64,000 nt of DNA from Sphingobacterium thalpophilum (GTDB lineage: Bacteria > Bacteroidota > Bacteroidia > Sphingobacteriales > Sphingobacteriaceae), in NCBI RefSeq assembly GCF_038396785.1, contig NZ_CP151087.1, forward strand, positions 1,116,001-1,180,000, given 5' to 3'. Below are positions 1-9,365 of this stretch, one piece after another. The notes under the pieces are model-generated. The model made no database searches, was not told the DNA's origin, and saw only the letters and a list, made by a program, of their open reading frames with translations. A program made the translations under genes and the position numbers. Numbering within the stretch: position 1 is the stretch's first letter; every line of letters begins with the position of its first letter.

Positions 1-454
1 AGCGAACGACAGTGTCCTGCGCACAATCCCAGGCGTTTTTGCCTGACACGATGTTATTGGCATGCCAGCTCAAGGTCGTTATACCGCCACGTTTTTGCGT
101 ATCCACGATGTAGCGGCGCATGTCGTCAAAATACACGGAATCTAAATTGTACGGTTTGCCAAGTTCAATATCCCCTATTTCCCAGCCAATGACAGTGGGG
201 TGCTTACCAGCCACATCCTTCAGATCACTGCGTCCTTTCACTTTATACCAGCCATGGCCATAGGCCAGCGCATCCTGATGTCCTACAGAAATCCCTTTTG
301 CACGCCTTGAATTGATTATTTGACAAAGATCTTTAGTTTCTTCGGTCGCATGAAGGTCTGCCGGCTGTTGTGCCCGGAGGCTGAATACAGCTACGGTAAA
401 TGTACCACATAGGATTAGCTGTCCAAGATATCTTTTTATTTTAGTCTTTCTCAT
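1..454 (-). CDS. GH26 endo-beta-mannanase, N-terminal part (runs off window)
   Basis: Only the first ~151 residues are in the window; the 3' end lies beyond base 1. The ATG at 454-452 overlaps the TGA of the preceding GH26 gene (ATGA), so the two are translationally coupled. The N-terminus is a signal peptide (VAVFSLRAQQ), followed by GH26-type segments GHQDALAYGHGW and ITTLSWHANN that match the neighbouring full GH26 protein. The role is inferred to be cutting of beta-1,4-mannan outside the cytoplasm, as the last visible gene of the mannan PUL. The catalytic glutamates lie in the missing part, so activity cannot be judged. Confidence 0.85.
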   Translation of the reverse strand, partial: MRKTKIKRYLGQLILCGTFTVAVFSLRAQQPADLHATEETKDLCQIINSRRAKGISVGHQDALAYGHGWYKVKGRSDLKDVAGKHPTVIGWEIGDIELGKPYNLDSVYFDDMRRYIVDTQKRGGITTLSWHANNIVSGKNAWDCAQDTVVR

Positions 455-1587
455 TTTGCTGCTGCATTATAAATAAGTTTATTGTTGTTTAAAAGAATGA
501 TATCCGCTGACTGGCAAAATTTCTTAAAATCTGCTGCTGCCGGATGATCTTTGGTAGGTACATAATAATGAGTCGAAATATCGTCTGCGTTTCGCCAGAG
601 CATGCAATAAGCCAGTGGCCATTTTGCCAGTATCGGTTGTAAAATCTGTGTAAACCAGTTTGGATCGGTAATCCGTTCGAGCCCCGTTTCGGTCAATGCC
701 GCAATCTTACTTTTTTCCTGGGCTATAGCCGAAACAATTCCCATCTTGAACGCTGCTGCTGCTGGATCATTTGCACCATCGGGGCGAAAATCCCAATAAT
801 TGTCCATACCTAGAATATCGACATAATCATCGCCCGGAAATTGCGCAAGATATTCCGTCCGGTCCCGAAACTTACAGTCCGGAGAGAATGCAAAGAGCAA
901 CTGGTGTATGCCCAGATCTTGCCGAAGATAACTAACTGTATAGCGCCATAAATGAATAAATTCCGCCGGAGTGGCATGCCCCTTCCCCCACCAGAACCAA
1001 TCGCCATCGAACTCATGAAAAGGTCTGAAAATAATCGGAATAGCCTCGCCCTTCGATCCTTTACATTGCGCTAAGAAAGCACCTATTCGACGTAGGTAAG
1101 ACTGATAGGCAGCATTAGACCTGCCTCCGGGTAAAATTTCGCTCACCGCGAGCTGTGGGTTATTTTTCCATTCATAGGAGCCACCGTTTACAGGATTTGA
1201 CATGTGCCAGGAGAACGTAATAATCCCCCCCCTACGATACATGTCCTTGACCACATTGACCAGTCTTTTGGTTTCACTTTCCCGATAGGCCTTGTCCTCA
1301 TGAGTCAGCGGCTGAAAATCGAGGCCCAGCAATACGGGGTGACTTCCTGTCACTTCTTTTATATCACTACGGTCTGGCTCTCCCTTCCAATGCCGTCCAT
1401 AGCAAAGCGCATCCTGCTGGCCTAGAAGGACCTTTCCTTGCGATTGGACTGATTTTAAGTATTTGTACAATGCGACAGTTTCGCTAGTGGCCATACGGTC
1501 AATAGGGCCATTGGTCTGCGCCGAAAGACTATAGTTCACGAGCATTGCTACCAAGACCAAGTAGAAAACAACGTTATTGTTCATCAT
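451..1587 (-). CDS. GH26 beta-mannanase, exported
   Basis: A 378-residue protein if started at the ATG at 1587. That start overlaps the stop of the epimerase gene (ATGATGA), whereas a longer reading to 1620 lies inside that gene. A signal peptide ends near LSAQT. The family signature RPFHEFDGDWFWWG carries the predicted acid/base Glu and LTETGLE the nucleophile Glu. GH26 enzymes hydrolyse internal beta-1,4-mannosidic bonds by a retaining mechanism, and in Bacteroides fragilis the homologous operon enzyme releases mannobiose. Its position between a 2-epimerase and a second GH26 gene, both overlapping it, fits that role. SPase I-type export suggests the periplasm; the exact product is inferred. 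Confidence 0.9.
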   Translation of the reverse strand: MMNNNVVFYLVLVAMLVNYSLSAQTNGPIDRMATSETVALYKYLKSVQSQGKVLLGQQDALCYGRHWKGEPDRSDIKEVTGSHPVLLGLDFQPLTHEDKAYRESETKRLVNVVKDMYRRGGIITFSWHMSNPVNGGSYEWKNNPQLAVSEILPGGRSNAAYQSYLRRIGAFLAQCKGSKGEAIPIIFRPFHEFDGDWFWWGKGHATPAEFIHLWRYTVSYLRQDLGIHQLLFAFSPDCKFRDRTEYLAQFPGDDYVDILGMDNYWDFRPDGANDPAAAAFKMGIVSAIAQEKSKIAALTETGLERITDPNWFTQILQPILAKWPLAYCMLWRNADDISTHYYVPTKDHPAAADFKKFCQSADIILLNNNKLIYNAAAK

Positions 1588-2750
1588 TTTATTCCAAAAT
1601 TTTCGATCATTTCCAGACACATGCGTCCATTATGATAAGGGCACTTCCAGAAGCCTGCCTTATCTTCAGCTCTATTTACTTCCCCGTTTTCAAGCCTACT
1701 CCAATACCACTCGCCCTCCTCGCTATCAATTAGATTCGACTGGATATAGGCCCATATACCTTCTGCCTTTTCCTGATAGAGCTTGTCATTCAGCAGCTTC
1801 CCTAGGTATGAAAATCCGAGCACAGCTTCGGCCTGTACCCACCAATGGCGATCGCGGTCCCAATGTGCATTGTTTCTTTCATAAGCGAGACTACCATCGG
1901 GCAAGATCCCTTCCAATGCTGCATGAGCAATATGAGGAATGACAGTTTTCACTTTTTCCTCCAGATCCAGATCACCCAGTACTTTGGCCGCCTCCAAGAG
2001 TAGCCAGGCAGCTTCAATATCATGTCCAAAGGATTGCATCTGACCTTTTACCTGCCATTTTGCATCAAAGAAAAGCTGCAGGTGTCCGGTAGCCTTACTA
2101 TATATCCGTTCCAGGAATAAGGATATCAAATCAGTATGTGCCTTTACCAAATCTGCATCGATCCATACCCGAAGTAGGTTGGTATAAGGTTCTAAAATAT
2201 GCAGGTGCGTATTCATGGTCTTAGCTTCGTTTTCATCTTTCTCGCTGAGACGCATATCGGCAATAGGCTGCCAATCCTCGGTAAATGCCTCCCAGTAACC
2301 ACCCAATTCATCGTCTTTACAGCGTTCGATCTGATAAAATTGTTTCTTTGCATAGTCCAGGGCTTCAGTACAGCCCGTTGCACGGTAATATTCCGAAAAC
2401 GCATAGAGCGCAAACCCTTGTGCATAAGTCTGTTTTTTGCGGTTTACGGGGCGGCCTCGGAAATCAAGTTCCCAAAATACTCCGCCATATTCTTTATCCA
2501 TAAAGTAGTCCCTGAGGTACAGGTATGCGCGTTCTGCGATCTGCCGGTAGGTACTGTGGCCCAGCACACGGTAGGACGCAGCAAATGTCCACAGGATCCG
2601 GGCATGCATGACGACGCCTTTGTTGGCCATCCTATCCAGTACATTGTCACCGTCGATGCGGCCATAAAAACCGCCATGCTCCGTATCAACCATTTTATCC
2701 ATCCAATACGGAATGATATTATTTTCAATTTCTTCTTTAAATCCTTTCAT
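1584..2750 (-). CDS. Mannobiose/cellobiose 2-epimerase (AGE family)
   Basis: A 388-residue protein without a signal peptide, so cytoplasmic. It shows the N-acylglucosamine 2-epimerase fold signatures: a conserved ARILWTFAASYR block, NTHLHILEPYTNL, SFGHDIEAAWLLLEA and a C-terminal CPYHNGRMCLEMI. The His residues of the last two are the expected general acid/base pair. Enzymes of this group convert beta-1,4-mannobiose to mannosyl-glucose (EC 5.1.3.11). The neighbours GH26 and GH130 make mannobiose the likely substrate, as in the B. fragilis pathway. The 3' end overlaps the GH26 start; the gene starts 24 bases after the transporter. Confidence 0.92.
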   Translation of the reverse strand: MKGFKEEIENNIIPYWMDKMVDTEHGGFYGRIDGDNVLDRMANKGVVMHARILWTFAASYRVLGHSTYRQIAERAYLYLRDYFMDKEYGGVFWELDFRGRPVNRKKQTYAQGFALYAFSEYYRATGCTEALDYAKKQFYQIERCKDDELGGYWEAFTEDWQPIADMRLSEKDENEAKTMNTHLHILEPYTNLLRVWIDADLVKAHTDLISLFLERIYSKATGHLQLFFDAKWQVKGQMQSFGHDIEAAWLLLEAAKVLGDLDLEEKVKTVIPHIAHAALEGILPDGSLAYERNNAHWDRDRHWWVQAEAVLGFSYLGKLLNDKLYQEKAEGIWAYIQSNLIDSEEGEWYWSRLENGEVNRAEDKAGFWKCPYHNGRMCLEMIENFGIK

Positions 2751-2774
2751 TGCTTTTCTTCATTACACTTTAGA

Positions 2775-4172
2775 TTAATTGCGACGCTCCTCAAGCTCCG
2801 CAGTAATCTTTTGCATCCTCTTTTCTGTCAGCGGATAAAAGCTGATAAACAGGATTGATAAGAGTGTTCCTATTGCCGGAAATAGGCTCAAAAACATTTT
2901 TATACCACTAAGCGTCTCCTCGGACTGTAGTTGATTGGCCTGGAAACCAAAATAAGCCAGGAGCCAGCCCGTTACCGCTGTTCCAAGTGCCCAGCCCAAT
3001 TTTTGGCTCATGGAAGAGGAGCTAAAAATTAGACCTGTTGCCCTATTGCCTGTCTTCAGCTCTGAATAATCCACGCAGTCGGCATACATCGACCAGAGTA
3101 ATGGGAATACCGCTCCAGCGCAGATACTGATGATGACCTGCAATGCAAAAATTTCCCATACCTGGCTTTTGTCGAGCCAGTAAAACAGTATGCTGCCAAC
3201 AGTTGCCAAGAGCATGGTTAAGATAAATGTATTTTTCTTTCCAATTTTGTTGCTTACTGGAGCCGCCAAAATAACACCTAGAATATTGGCGGCCTGCCCC
3301 AATGCAAGGTAGAGTCCACTCAATACAAATGGAATGTTCAGAAGTACGATCTGGCCATAATTTTCTTCGTGTACGTAATATTTGAAATAGTACAGTGCTG
3401 CGCCATCCCTTACCGAATTGAATACCAACGTGGAGACTCCCGCTCCCAATAAGATCCACCAAGGACTATTATTCAGCAGATCCCTGACATCCTGCTTTAA
3501 ACTACTTTTACTATCCGTTACTGGTTGGACCCGTTCGCGTGTCCAAGCAAAACAGAGCAGAAATAGAACGACGGAGCAGAGCGCTATAACAGCCACTGCC
3601 ATCACCCAGCCCTGCTGCTGGGCCTGAATATCCTGCCTGTGGCCACTGAAAAAATTGACCATTGGATTGAAGAGCAATAACGTTACGAAACTACCAAGAT
3701 ATGCAAAGCTCATTCGGAAGGTGGCCAGCACACTCCTGGTTTTGGGCGACGAACTTATTACCCCCAATAAAGACGCATAGGGCACATTAATAGCCGAATA
3801 AACCATCATCATGACCGAATAAGTAAGATAAGCATACACAACTTTTCCACTTTCAGCGAGTGCAGGGGTATAAAACGTGAACACACCAATTACACCAAAT
3901 GGTACCGCAACGTACAGTAGGTAAGGTCTGAATTTACCCCATTTCGATCGTGTACGATCGGCCAGTACACCAATAATAGGATCAAACAAAGAATCCCAGA
4001 CGCGCGTGACCAGAAACATGGTACCGACCACTTTTGCTTCCATCCCGAATATATCTGTATAGAAGAACATGAGATACATGCCAAACAATTTCCAGAACAT
4101 GGACGAAGCAGCGTCCCCTAGTCCACAACCGATTTTTTCCTTTAATGTAATACGTTCCGTTTTACTCATCAT
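2775..4172 (-). CDS. GPH/MFS-family sugar:cation symporter
   Basis: A 465-residue inner-membrane protein with about 12 hydrophobic segments. The start MSKTERITLKEKIGCGLGDA and the early FYTDIFG and DPIIG motifs are typical of the MelB-like glycoside-pentoside-hexuronide symporters. It probably brings mannobiose or short manno-oligosaccharides from periplasm to cytoplasm, where the epimerase and GH130 enzyme act. Two adjacent ATG codons (4172 and 4169) could both serve as start. It lies 27 bases after the GH130 gene in the same operon. The substrate is inferred from context only. Confidence 0.9.
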   Translation of the reverse strand: MMSKTERITLKEKIGCGLGDAASSMFWKLFGMYLMFFYTDIFGMEAKVVGTMFLVTRVWDSLFDPIIGVLADRTRSKWGKFRPYLLYVAVPFGVIGVFTFYTPALAESGKVVYAYLTYSVMMMVYSAINVPYASLLGVISSSPKTRSVLATFRMSFAYLGSFVTLLLFNPMVNFFSGHRQDIQAQQQGWVMAVAVIALCSVVLFLLCFAWTRERVQPVTDSKSSLKQDVRDLLNNSPWWILLGAGVSTLVFNSVRDGAALYYFKYYVHEENYGQIVLLNIPFVLSGLYLALGQAANILGVILAAPVSNKIGKKNTFILTMLLATVGSILFYWLDKSQVWEIFALQVIISICAGAVFPLLWSMYADCVDYSELKTGNRATGLIFSSSSMSQKLGWALGTAVTGWLLAYFGFQANQLQSEETLSGIKMFLSLFPAIGTLLSILFISFYPLTEKRMQKITAELEERRN

Positions 4173-4199
4173 TCTCGTTTTGCAATAAATTTAAACATT

Positions 4200-5369
4200 T
4201 TATTGTGCTAAGTTCTTTGAAATAATCCCGACAAGTGTTTCAACCGATGTTTTTGATCGCATGCCATCTCCAGTTGTAGACAGGCAGTAGTCCAACAGTT
4301 TTTCAACCGAAGACACGGCCACATGCATACGGGTATCACTCGAGGCATAATAAAGATAAACTGTACCATCATCATCTGCAATCCAGCCGTTACTAAAAAG
4401 CACGTTTGAGACATCACCAACGCGTTCCTCACCCATTGGAGCCATCAGATGACCTGCCGGTTCGGCAATCAGTTTTTCCGGCGCAGCAAGATCAGTCAGA
4501 TAGACATACAGGACATAGCGCAGTCCAGCAGCACATGCGCGCACGCCGTGCGCGAGGTGCAACCAGCCTTTGTCTGTTTTGATAGGTGCTGGCCCTTCTC
4601 CATTTTTCAGCTCTTTGATCGTGTGGTAATACCGATGGTTTATGATTCTTTCCTCGTATACTATTGCATTCTCCATGCTATCTACCAAGCCCCAGCCAAT
4701 ACCGCCGCCACTTCCGGTATCGATAAATCCATCCTGCGGGCGGGTATATAAGGTATATTTACCGTCGACAAATTCGGGGTGCAGAACCACATTTCGCTGT
4801 TGGCTCTTGGATCTCAGATCCGGTAGCCTTTCCCAGTGTTTTAGATCTTTTGTCCGCACGATTCCTGCTGCGGCCACTGCCGAAGAAAGGTCTCCGGAAG
4901 CCGCTGCCGGATCTTTCCGTTCGGTACAGAAAATACCATAAATCCAGCCATCTTCATGGGCCGTCAGGCGCATATCATAGACATTTGTATCAGGATCATT
5001 CGTCTCGGGAAGATCGACCGGAAAATCCCAGAACTTAAAATTGTCAATTCCGTTTGCGCTTTCAGCTATTGCAAAGAAGGACTTACGGTCATTTCCTTCG
5101 ACCCGTACGACCAATACGTATTTATCGTTCCACTTGATAGCACCGGCATTAAAAGTTCCGTTAATACCAAATCGTTCCATCAAAAATGGATTGCTTTTCT
5201 CATTTAAATCATACCGCCAGAAAAGCGGGGTATGAGCTGCTGTCAAGACAGGATGTTCATAGCGCTGGTAAATACCGTTGTGCTCCTTCACAGGATGGTT
5301 TTTTCTTTCTAATAGGGCAAAGTGATCTGCTTCAACATCTTTTAGACGTTGTTCAAATAGTGTACTCAT
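4200..5369 (-). CDS. GH130 mannosylglucose phosphorylase
   Basis: A 389-residue cytoplasmic protein of glycoside phosphorylase family GH130. Recognisable segments are the N-terminal [20 protein letters not shown], the sugar-site block [16 protein letters not shown], the [16 protein letters not shown] segment with the predicted catalytic Asp, and the C-terminal [20 protein letters not shown]. Length and start match subfamily GH130_1, which phosphorolyses 4-O-beta-D-mannosyl-D-glucose to mannose-1-phosphate and glucose (EC 2.4.1.281). With the epimerase two genes downstream, it completes the mannobiose route. A mannan-oligosaccharide phosphorylase (GH130_2) is a less likely alternative. Confidence 0.92.
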   Translation of the reverse strand: MSTLFEQRLKDVEADHFALLERKNHPVKEHNGIYQRYEHPVLTAAHTPLFWRYDLNEKSNPFLMERFGINGTFNAGAIKWNDKYVLVVRVEGNDRKSFFAIAESANGIDNFKFWDFPVDLPETNDPDTNVYDMRLTAHEDGWIYGIFCTERKDPAAASGDLSSAVAAAGIVRTKDLKHWERLPDLRSKSQQRNVVLHPEFVDGKYTLYTRPQDGFIDTGSGGGIGWGLVDSMENAIVYEERIINHRYYHTIKELKNGEGPAPIKTDKGWLHLAHGVRACAAGLRYVLYVYLTDLAAPEKLIAEPAGHLMAPMGEERVGDVSNVLFSNGWIADDDGTVYLYYASSDTRMHVAVSSVEKLLDYCLSTTGDGMRSKTSVETLVGIISKNLAQ

Positions 5370-5411
5370 GATTCGAATTAAATATAAAGTAAGTTCTTTT
5401 TTATGTTTTAT

Positions 5412-7196
5412 TTATCTTGATTGTTCAACATGGAGGACACGTTTAAAGAGGTCCAATCCAGCGACATGAAATGCATTTCCGGTGCTATGGCCATGCAATG
5501 GAAAAGCCATCCAGGATTTTTCACTTTTCACCTGATTATACGCTGCAAAATTGATATGTGGCGGGCAAACATTATCCTGCACCCCGATTCCCATGACCAA
5601 TGGCACCCGGATACGGGAAGCCAGATTTTTAATATCAAAATAAGAAAGGGTCTTGTACACCTGTTTCCAGCTCAGTTCCGGGTGTTGAGCCCTGTAGTGA
5701 TCTACATCCGATTTTGGCCAGGGTGCAATGTTGAAATAATCCTGAAAATCCGATAGAAAAGGAATACCAATTGCCAGTGCTTTTACACGTGAATCCAGCG
5801 ATGCCGCAACAACCGACAATGCACCACCCTGACTCGATCCACGCACAGCAATACGTTCACCATCAATTTCATCTCTTGAGCTGACAAAATCCAGTGCACG
5901 CAGCACATCCATAAACGCCCCGCGATAGTAATACGTTTCTTTACTGTCTATGCCATAGGTAAACCAAGTACCGAAATGATTTGATTTTTCATTCAATGCC
6001 TGTCCCCGGATGGAAAGTACAAAATAGGCGAATCCATCCCAGCTCTGATTCGGAAAATAAGGTTTTGATCCATAGCCCATATATTCGACAATGACCGGGT
6101 GCTTTCCTGCCTTTTTAGGTTTAGCGTAGTAGCCCATAATAAGCTCATTATCCAGCGAACGCATGGACACATGGTACATTTCATAATCCAGCTTGGACTG
6201 CTCCGGAATCAACATCAACTGATAATCAGGCTTTATGTTAGCGAGCTGGGCTTTATTTGCTTTCCAGAATTTGTCAAAATCTGCTGCCTCATCGTTTGGC
6301 GAAGAAATCTTTTCAGGCTCATAGCCCACATTGACCTGTTCTTCCAGTTTGTGTCCACCGTCGATCTCCACAGACACCTTATAGCGGTAAAATCCCGGTT
6401 CGACATTCTTTAATCCAAAGGTACCCAAAGGAGCTGTTGCATGCGCAGGAATATCGACCTTCAATTCCTGTGATTTGATCGGTTTGTACGCATCCGTCGT
6501 CAACGAAATTTTCAAGGTTGCCTTCAGTGATTTTTTACCTCTATTTTCTATCGTTGGCGCTATAGCGATACTATCTTTGCCCAGGAAAATATAATCGTCA
6601 TCCTGGACATTGACTTTCAGCTTCAGTTTATCCACTGTTGAGGCCGGTTGTACCTGCATAACCGCTGCATTTAAGAAGCCGCCATTGGCACTCCAACCAT
6701 CAAAAAATTTGATAGCAATCACATTTTCACCGGTAAGGTCAAGCACTTCCAAGGGGACGAAATACCGGCGTTCATGATCAAAGTAGCCAGCGAAATTATG
6801 TGGAAATGCTCCCGTTTTACCAACTAAATGACCATTGACATACACTTCCTCACAGGCGGCAAATTTACCGAGATCAATTTGGACACCTTCAGCCTCGACA
6901 ATTTTTTGCTGCATTTGGGCAGGAAAAGCCAGTTGCTTGCGATACCAGCCAAAGCCCTGTTCCAACAATTTCCCCTGTTCTTTGAGCGGTTTGTTGGATA
7001 CGACCGTTGCCCAGTGTTTATCCCGGTAATCTTTCGTGTTCCAGCTGCTGTCCCTTCCCTCACCGGCATGAAACCTCCAATCGGTATCAAAATCATGTGT
7101 TGCGCTATTTTTAGGCTGCATCTGTGCGTGACATTCTAGTAGGAATGCTGCTCCGCACAGCGACATTAACAGGGCAGTTTTTATAAAGTTGCTCAT
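5412..7196 (-). CDS. Exported acetyl esterase, CE7/AXE1 type, with N-terminal beta-sandwich
   Basis: A 594-residue secreted protein (signal peptide ending near LECHAQ). The first ~180 residues form a GH2-like sugar-binding beta-sandwich (TDWRFHAGEG, NGHLVGKTGAFPHNFAGYFD). The C-terminal ~300 residues are an alpha/beta hydrolase of the acetyl-xylan esterase (AXE1) group: a nucleophile elbow GSSQGGALS, an Asp in GIGVQDNVCPP and a His in FPLHGHS. It probably removes acetyl groups from mannan or glucomannan so the hydrolases can reach the backbone. Its ATG overlaps the GH5 stop by 4 bases. The deacetylation target is inferred from the operon; CE7 enzymes are broad. Confidence 0.85.
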   Translation of the reverse strand: MSNFIKTALLMSLCGAAFLLECHAQMQPKNSATHDFDTDWRFHAGEGRDSSWNTKDYRDKHWATVVSNKPLKEQGKLLEQGFGWYRKQLAFPAQMQQKIVEAEGVQIDLGKFAACEEVYVNGHLVGKTGAFPHNFAGYFDHERRYFVPLEVLDLTGENVIAIKFFDGWSANGGFLNAAVMQVQPASTVDKLKLKVNVQDDDYIFLGKDSIAIAPTIENRGKKSLKATLKISLTTDAYKPIKSQELKVDIPAHATAPLGTFGLKNVEPGFYRYKVSVEIDGGHKLEEQVNVGYEPEKISSPNDEAADFDKFWKANKAQLANIKPDYQLMLIPEQSKLDYEMYHVSMRSLDNELIMGYYAKPKKAGKHPVIVEYMGYGSKPYFPNQSWDGFAYFVLSIRGQALNEKSNHFGTWFTYGIDSKETYYYRGAFMDVLRALDFVSSRDEIDGERIAVRGSSQGGALSVVAASLDSRVKALAIGIPFLSDFQDYFNIAPWPKSDVDHYRAQHPELSWKQVYKTLSYFDIKNLASRIRVPLVMGIGVQDNVCPPHINFAAYNQVKSEKSWMAFPLHGHSTGNAFHVAGLDLFKRVLHVEQSR

Positions 7197-8179
7197 TTAT
7201 TGATCGTTTTTAAATCTTGTCTCACCATTTTTCCCCAAGGCTTGAGCTGCTTGTCAGACCAGCCATTTGCCGGCACCTGCTGATCCGCAATCATGGAGCA
7301 GCTTTCATTTTTATCAGCGATAGACCAGGCTATCCAGCTGATTTGATGCTGAGCCATCCATTCCTTCCAGATTGTCCATTCCTTTTGATCTATCGGTCCG
7401 TCACCATCGGCATTCATCCCTGCACATTCCGACACAAAAATCGGAATACCTTTGGCCAGGGCATAATCAGCACGGTCACGTAGAAACTGCTTATGTGTAC
7501 CTGCATAGAAGTGTACTGTATACATCAGGTTGCTGAATCCTTCGATAGGGTTATCAGCGACCAAGTGTATATCCTGATCCCAATTGGGGCATCCGACCAA
7601 AATGATATTATCTGGGTCTATGGCCCTAATAACGGGGATCACTTCCTTTGCATAGGCTTGAATTTCCTCCCAGCTTGTCTCCATGGGTTCATTGAATATC
7701 TCATAGATGACATTTGGATAACGCCCGTACTTGTTCGCTACAGTGCGAAAGAATTCCTTTGCCTGCTGCGTATGCAGATGGTGTGCATGCCAATCCACAA
7801 TCACATATACGCCCGCTGCTATTGCCGCATCGACCACGGCATATAATTGCTTGAGCGCTGCCTCAGGATTTTGTAAGTAAGCCTGGTCAGGCTCTACACC
7901 GATAGCAGCACGGACCACCTGAACATTCCAGTCTTTTTTAAGCCAATTGATGGTCTCGGCAGTATAAAAGCGCGGCCACCAGTTGTGCCAGCCCAGGCTG
8001 ACACCATGAAGAGCCAGCGTATCGGCGTGCGCATCGACAAGCGCTGTACCCGATACACGGAGCTGACCGTGCCTGGCGACAACTGTTTTGGAATTAGGCT
8101 TGGGGTTGATCCATGCAGATCGACAGGCCACCGTCAGCAACATAGTTACCATCAGTATGCAGTATACATATCTTTTCAA
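7193..8179 (-). CDS. GH5 endo-beta-1,4-glucanase/mannanase lipoprotein
   Basis: A 328-residue protein with a lipoprotein signal (LTVAC), so probably anchored in a membrane, perhaps on the cell surface. The GH5 clan-A pattern is complete: LHGVSLGWHNWW near the start, VIVDWHAHH, the acid/base Glu in IYEIFNEP and the nucleophile Glu in IFVSECAG. The sequence looks closest to GH5_2 cellulases, not to classical GH5 mannanases, which would fit a glucomannan substrate with internal glucosyl bonds. It sits between the surface glycan-binding protein (8-base gap) and the esterase (4-base overlap). Subfamily assignment is by eye. Confidence 0.88.
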   Translation of the reverse strand: MKRYVYCILMVTMLLTVACRSAWINPKPNSKTVVARHGQLRVSGTALVDAHADTLALHGVSLGWHNWWPRFYTAETINWLKKDWNVQVVRAAIGVEPDQAYLQNPEAALKQLYAVVDAAIAAGVYVIVDWHAHHLHTQQAKEFFRTVANKYGRYPNVIYEIFNEPMETSWEEIQAYAKEVIPVIRAIDPDNIILVGCPNWDQDIHLVADNPIEGFSNLMYTVHFYAGTHKQFLRDRADYALAKGIPIFVSECAGMNADGDGPIDQKEWTIWKEWMAQHQISWIAWSIADKNESCSMIADQQVPANGWSDKQLKPWGKMVRQDLKTINK

Positions 8180-8187
8180 CTGAGCTC

Positions 8188-9342
8188 CTATTTTTTAACG
8201 ATCCTGAAATTGCACACGCTGAAGTCGTCATTGACATCGACCGTAGGTTGGTAAGAGAAAACAAAGGTATTCCAACCCGTTTTCAGATAGGTCCCATTAC
8301 CCTGGGAGGCATCTTTATAAAACTCTGTCAAATCAACGCGCATCGTCTTCCATTGGCCATACGTATTCAGGGCACCATTCTCGGCAGGATTGTAACGTGT
8401 CTCCTGTCTGTCGCCGCCCAATATAAAATTCCCCTGGCTAATCGAAGCCGTACTTTTGGTGTTGATTTCAAATTTGACATAGTAATCTTTGGGATTGGCC
8501 AATACCGCAGCTTCATTCAAATCAAAACCTGACCAGAAAATACCGTTCCAGGACCAGGCACCAAAAGATTGACGGATCCGCAAAAAGCGATCAAAGCCGG
8601 GCAAAATGGCGGGGTCACCGCTTGCTTTTCCATCGGTTACGTAGGCGGACAAAGATTTGATATCCAGCATGGAAATTCCTTTCTCTCTAAATTTTACTTG
8701 TCTCGGTACCTCAATCAGTGGGCTGGAAAACGATAGCGTTGCACCATCGGCCGTGCTGGAAGGAAAAATAAAATAGACAGAGTCAGCGACACTGCGAAGA
8801 GGTTTGATTTCAGTGTTATTAAGTAAGAATTTTCCCTCCAATGCATCCAATTTATAGAGATCCAAATATTTCCCCACGAGAATGGCCGTATCTCCAGCAG
8901 CAACAAACTCATTGTATAGCCCTTCAATCACCAAATTGGGAATTTTCACTTCAAAAGGAAATTCCGTAATTCCTTTTGCTGTCTCCACAGTGATTTTATT
9001 ATTTACTTCAGTCGGAACGATACGCGGTATAGGTAATGTAATACGGGATCTGACAGCATAGACCGTCGCTAGGTCCACCGCTACATCGTTTAATTTTATA
9101 GACTTAAGCTCAGCAAGATTATTACCCTGTAAGACGATCATATCTGTAAGCGCTGCATTGGTAATTGTCGCATTGAGATCTGCTGCTGTTGAGACTTTTT
9201 CGATAACAGGTGGGCCATCTGAGCTCAACTGATCGTCGTAGCCGTCGTTGTAGTTAACAATATCCTTCTGGCAGGAGATCATTCCTATGGAAAGGCAACC
9301 TGACAATATGCTAAATAATATGGATTGATTTAATAATTTCAT
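8188..9342 (-). CDS. Surface glycan-binding lipoprotein (SGBP-B type)
   Basis: A 384-residue lipoprotein (GMISCQKD lipobox near residue 24). The middle contains repeated Ig/IPT-like segments (ADLNATITNAALTDMIVLQG, then NLVIEGLYNEFVAAGDTAIL) typical of the spacer domains of PUL surface glycan-binding proteins. The C-terminal ~150 residues are a beta-rich domain with aromatic clusters (FGAWSWNGIFWSGFDL) suited to stacking on a polysaccharide. It lies directly after SusD, the usual SGBP position. It probably holds mannan at the cell surface next to the SusCD complex. Ligand specificity is inferred from the locus. Confidence 0.82.
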   Translation of the reverse strand: MKLLNQSILFSILSGCLSIGMISCQKDIVNYNDGYDDQLSSDGPPVIEKVSTAADLNATITNAALTDMIVLQGNNLAELKSIKLNDVAVDLATVYAVRSRITLPIPRIVPTEVNNKITVETAKGITEFPFEVKIPNLVIEGLYNEFVAAGDTAILVGKYLDLYKLDALEGKFLLNNTEIKPLRSVADSVYFIFPSSTADGATLSFSSPLIEVPRQVKFREKGISMLDIKSLSAYVTDGKASGDPAILPGFDRFLRIRQSFGAWSWNGIFWSGFDLNEAAVLANPKDYYVKFEINTKSTASISQGNFILGGDRQETRYNPAENGALNTYGQWKTMRVDLTEFYKDASQGNGTYLKTGWNTFVFSYQPTVDVNDDFSVCNFRIVKK

Positions 9343-9365
9343 GGTTATTCAAATTTAGGTTTACG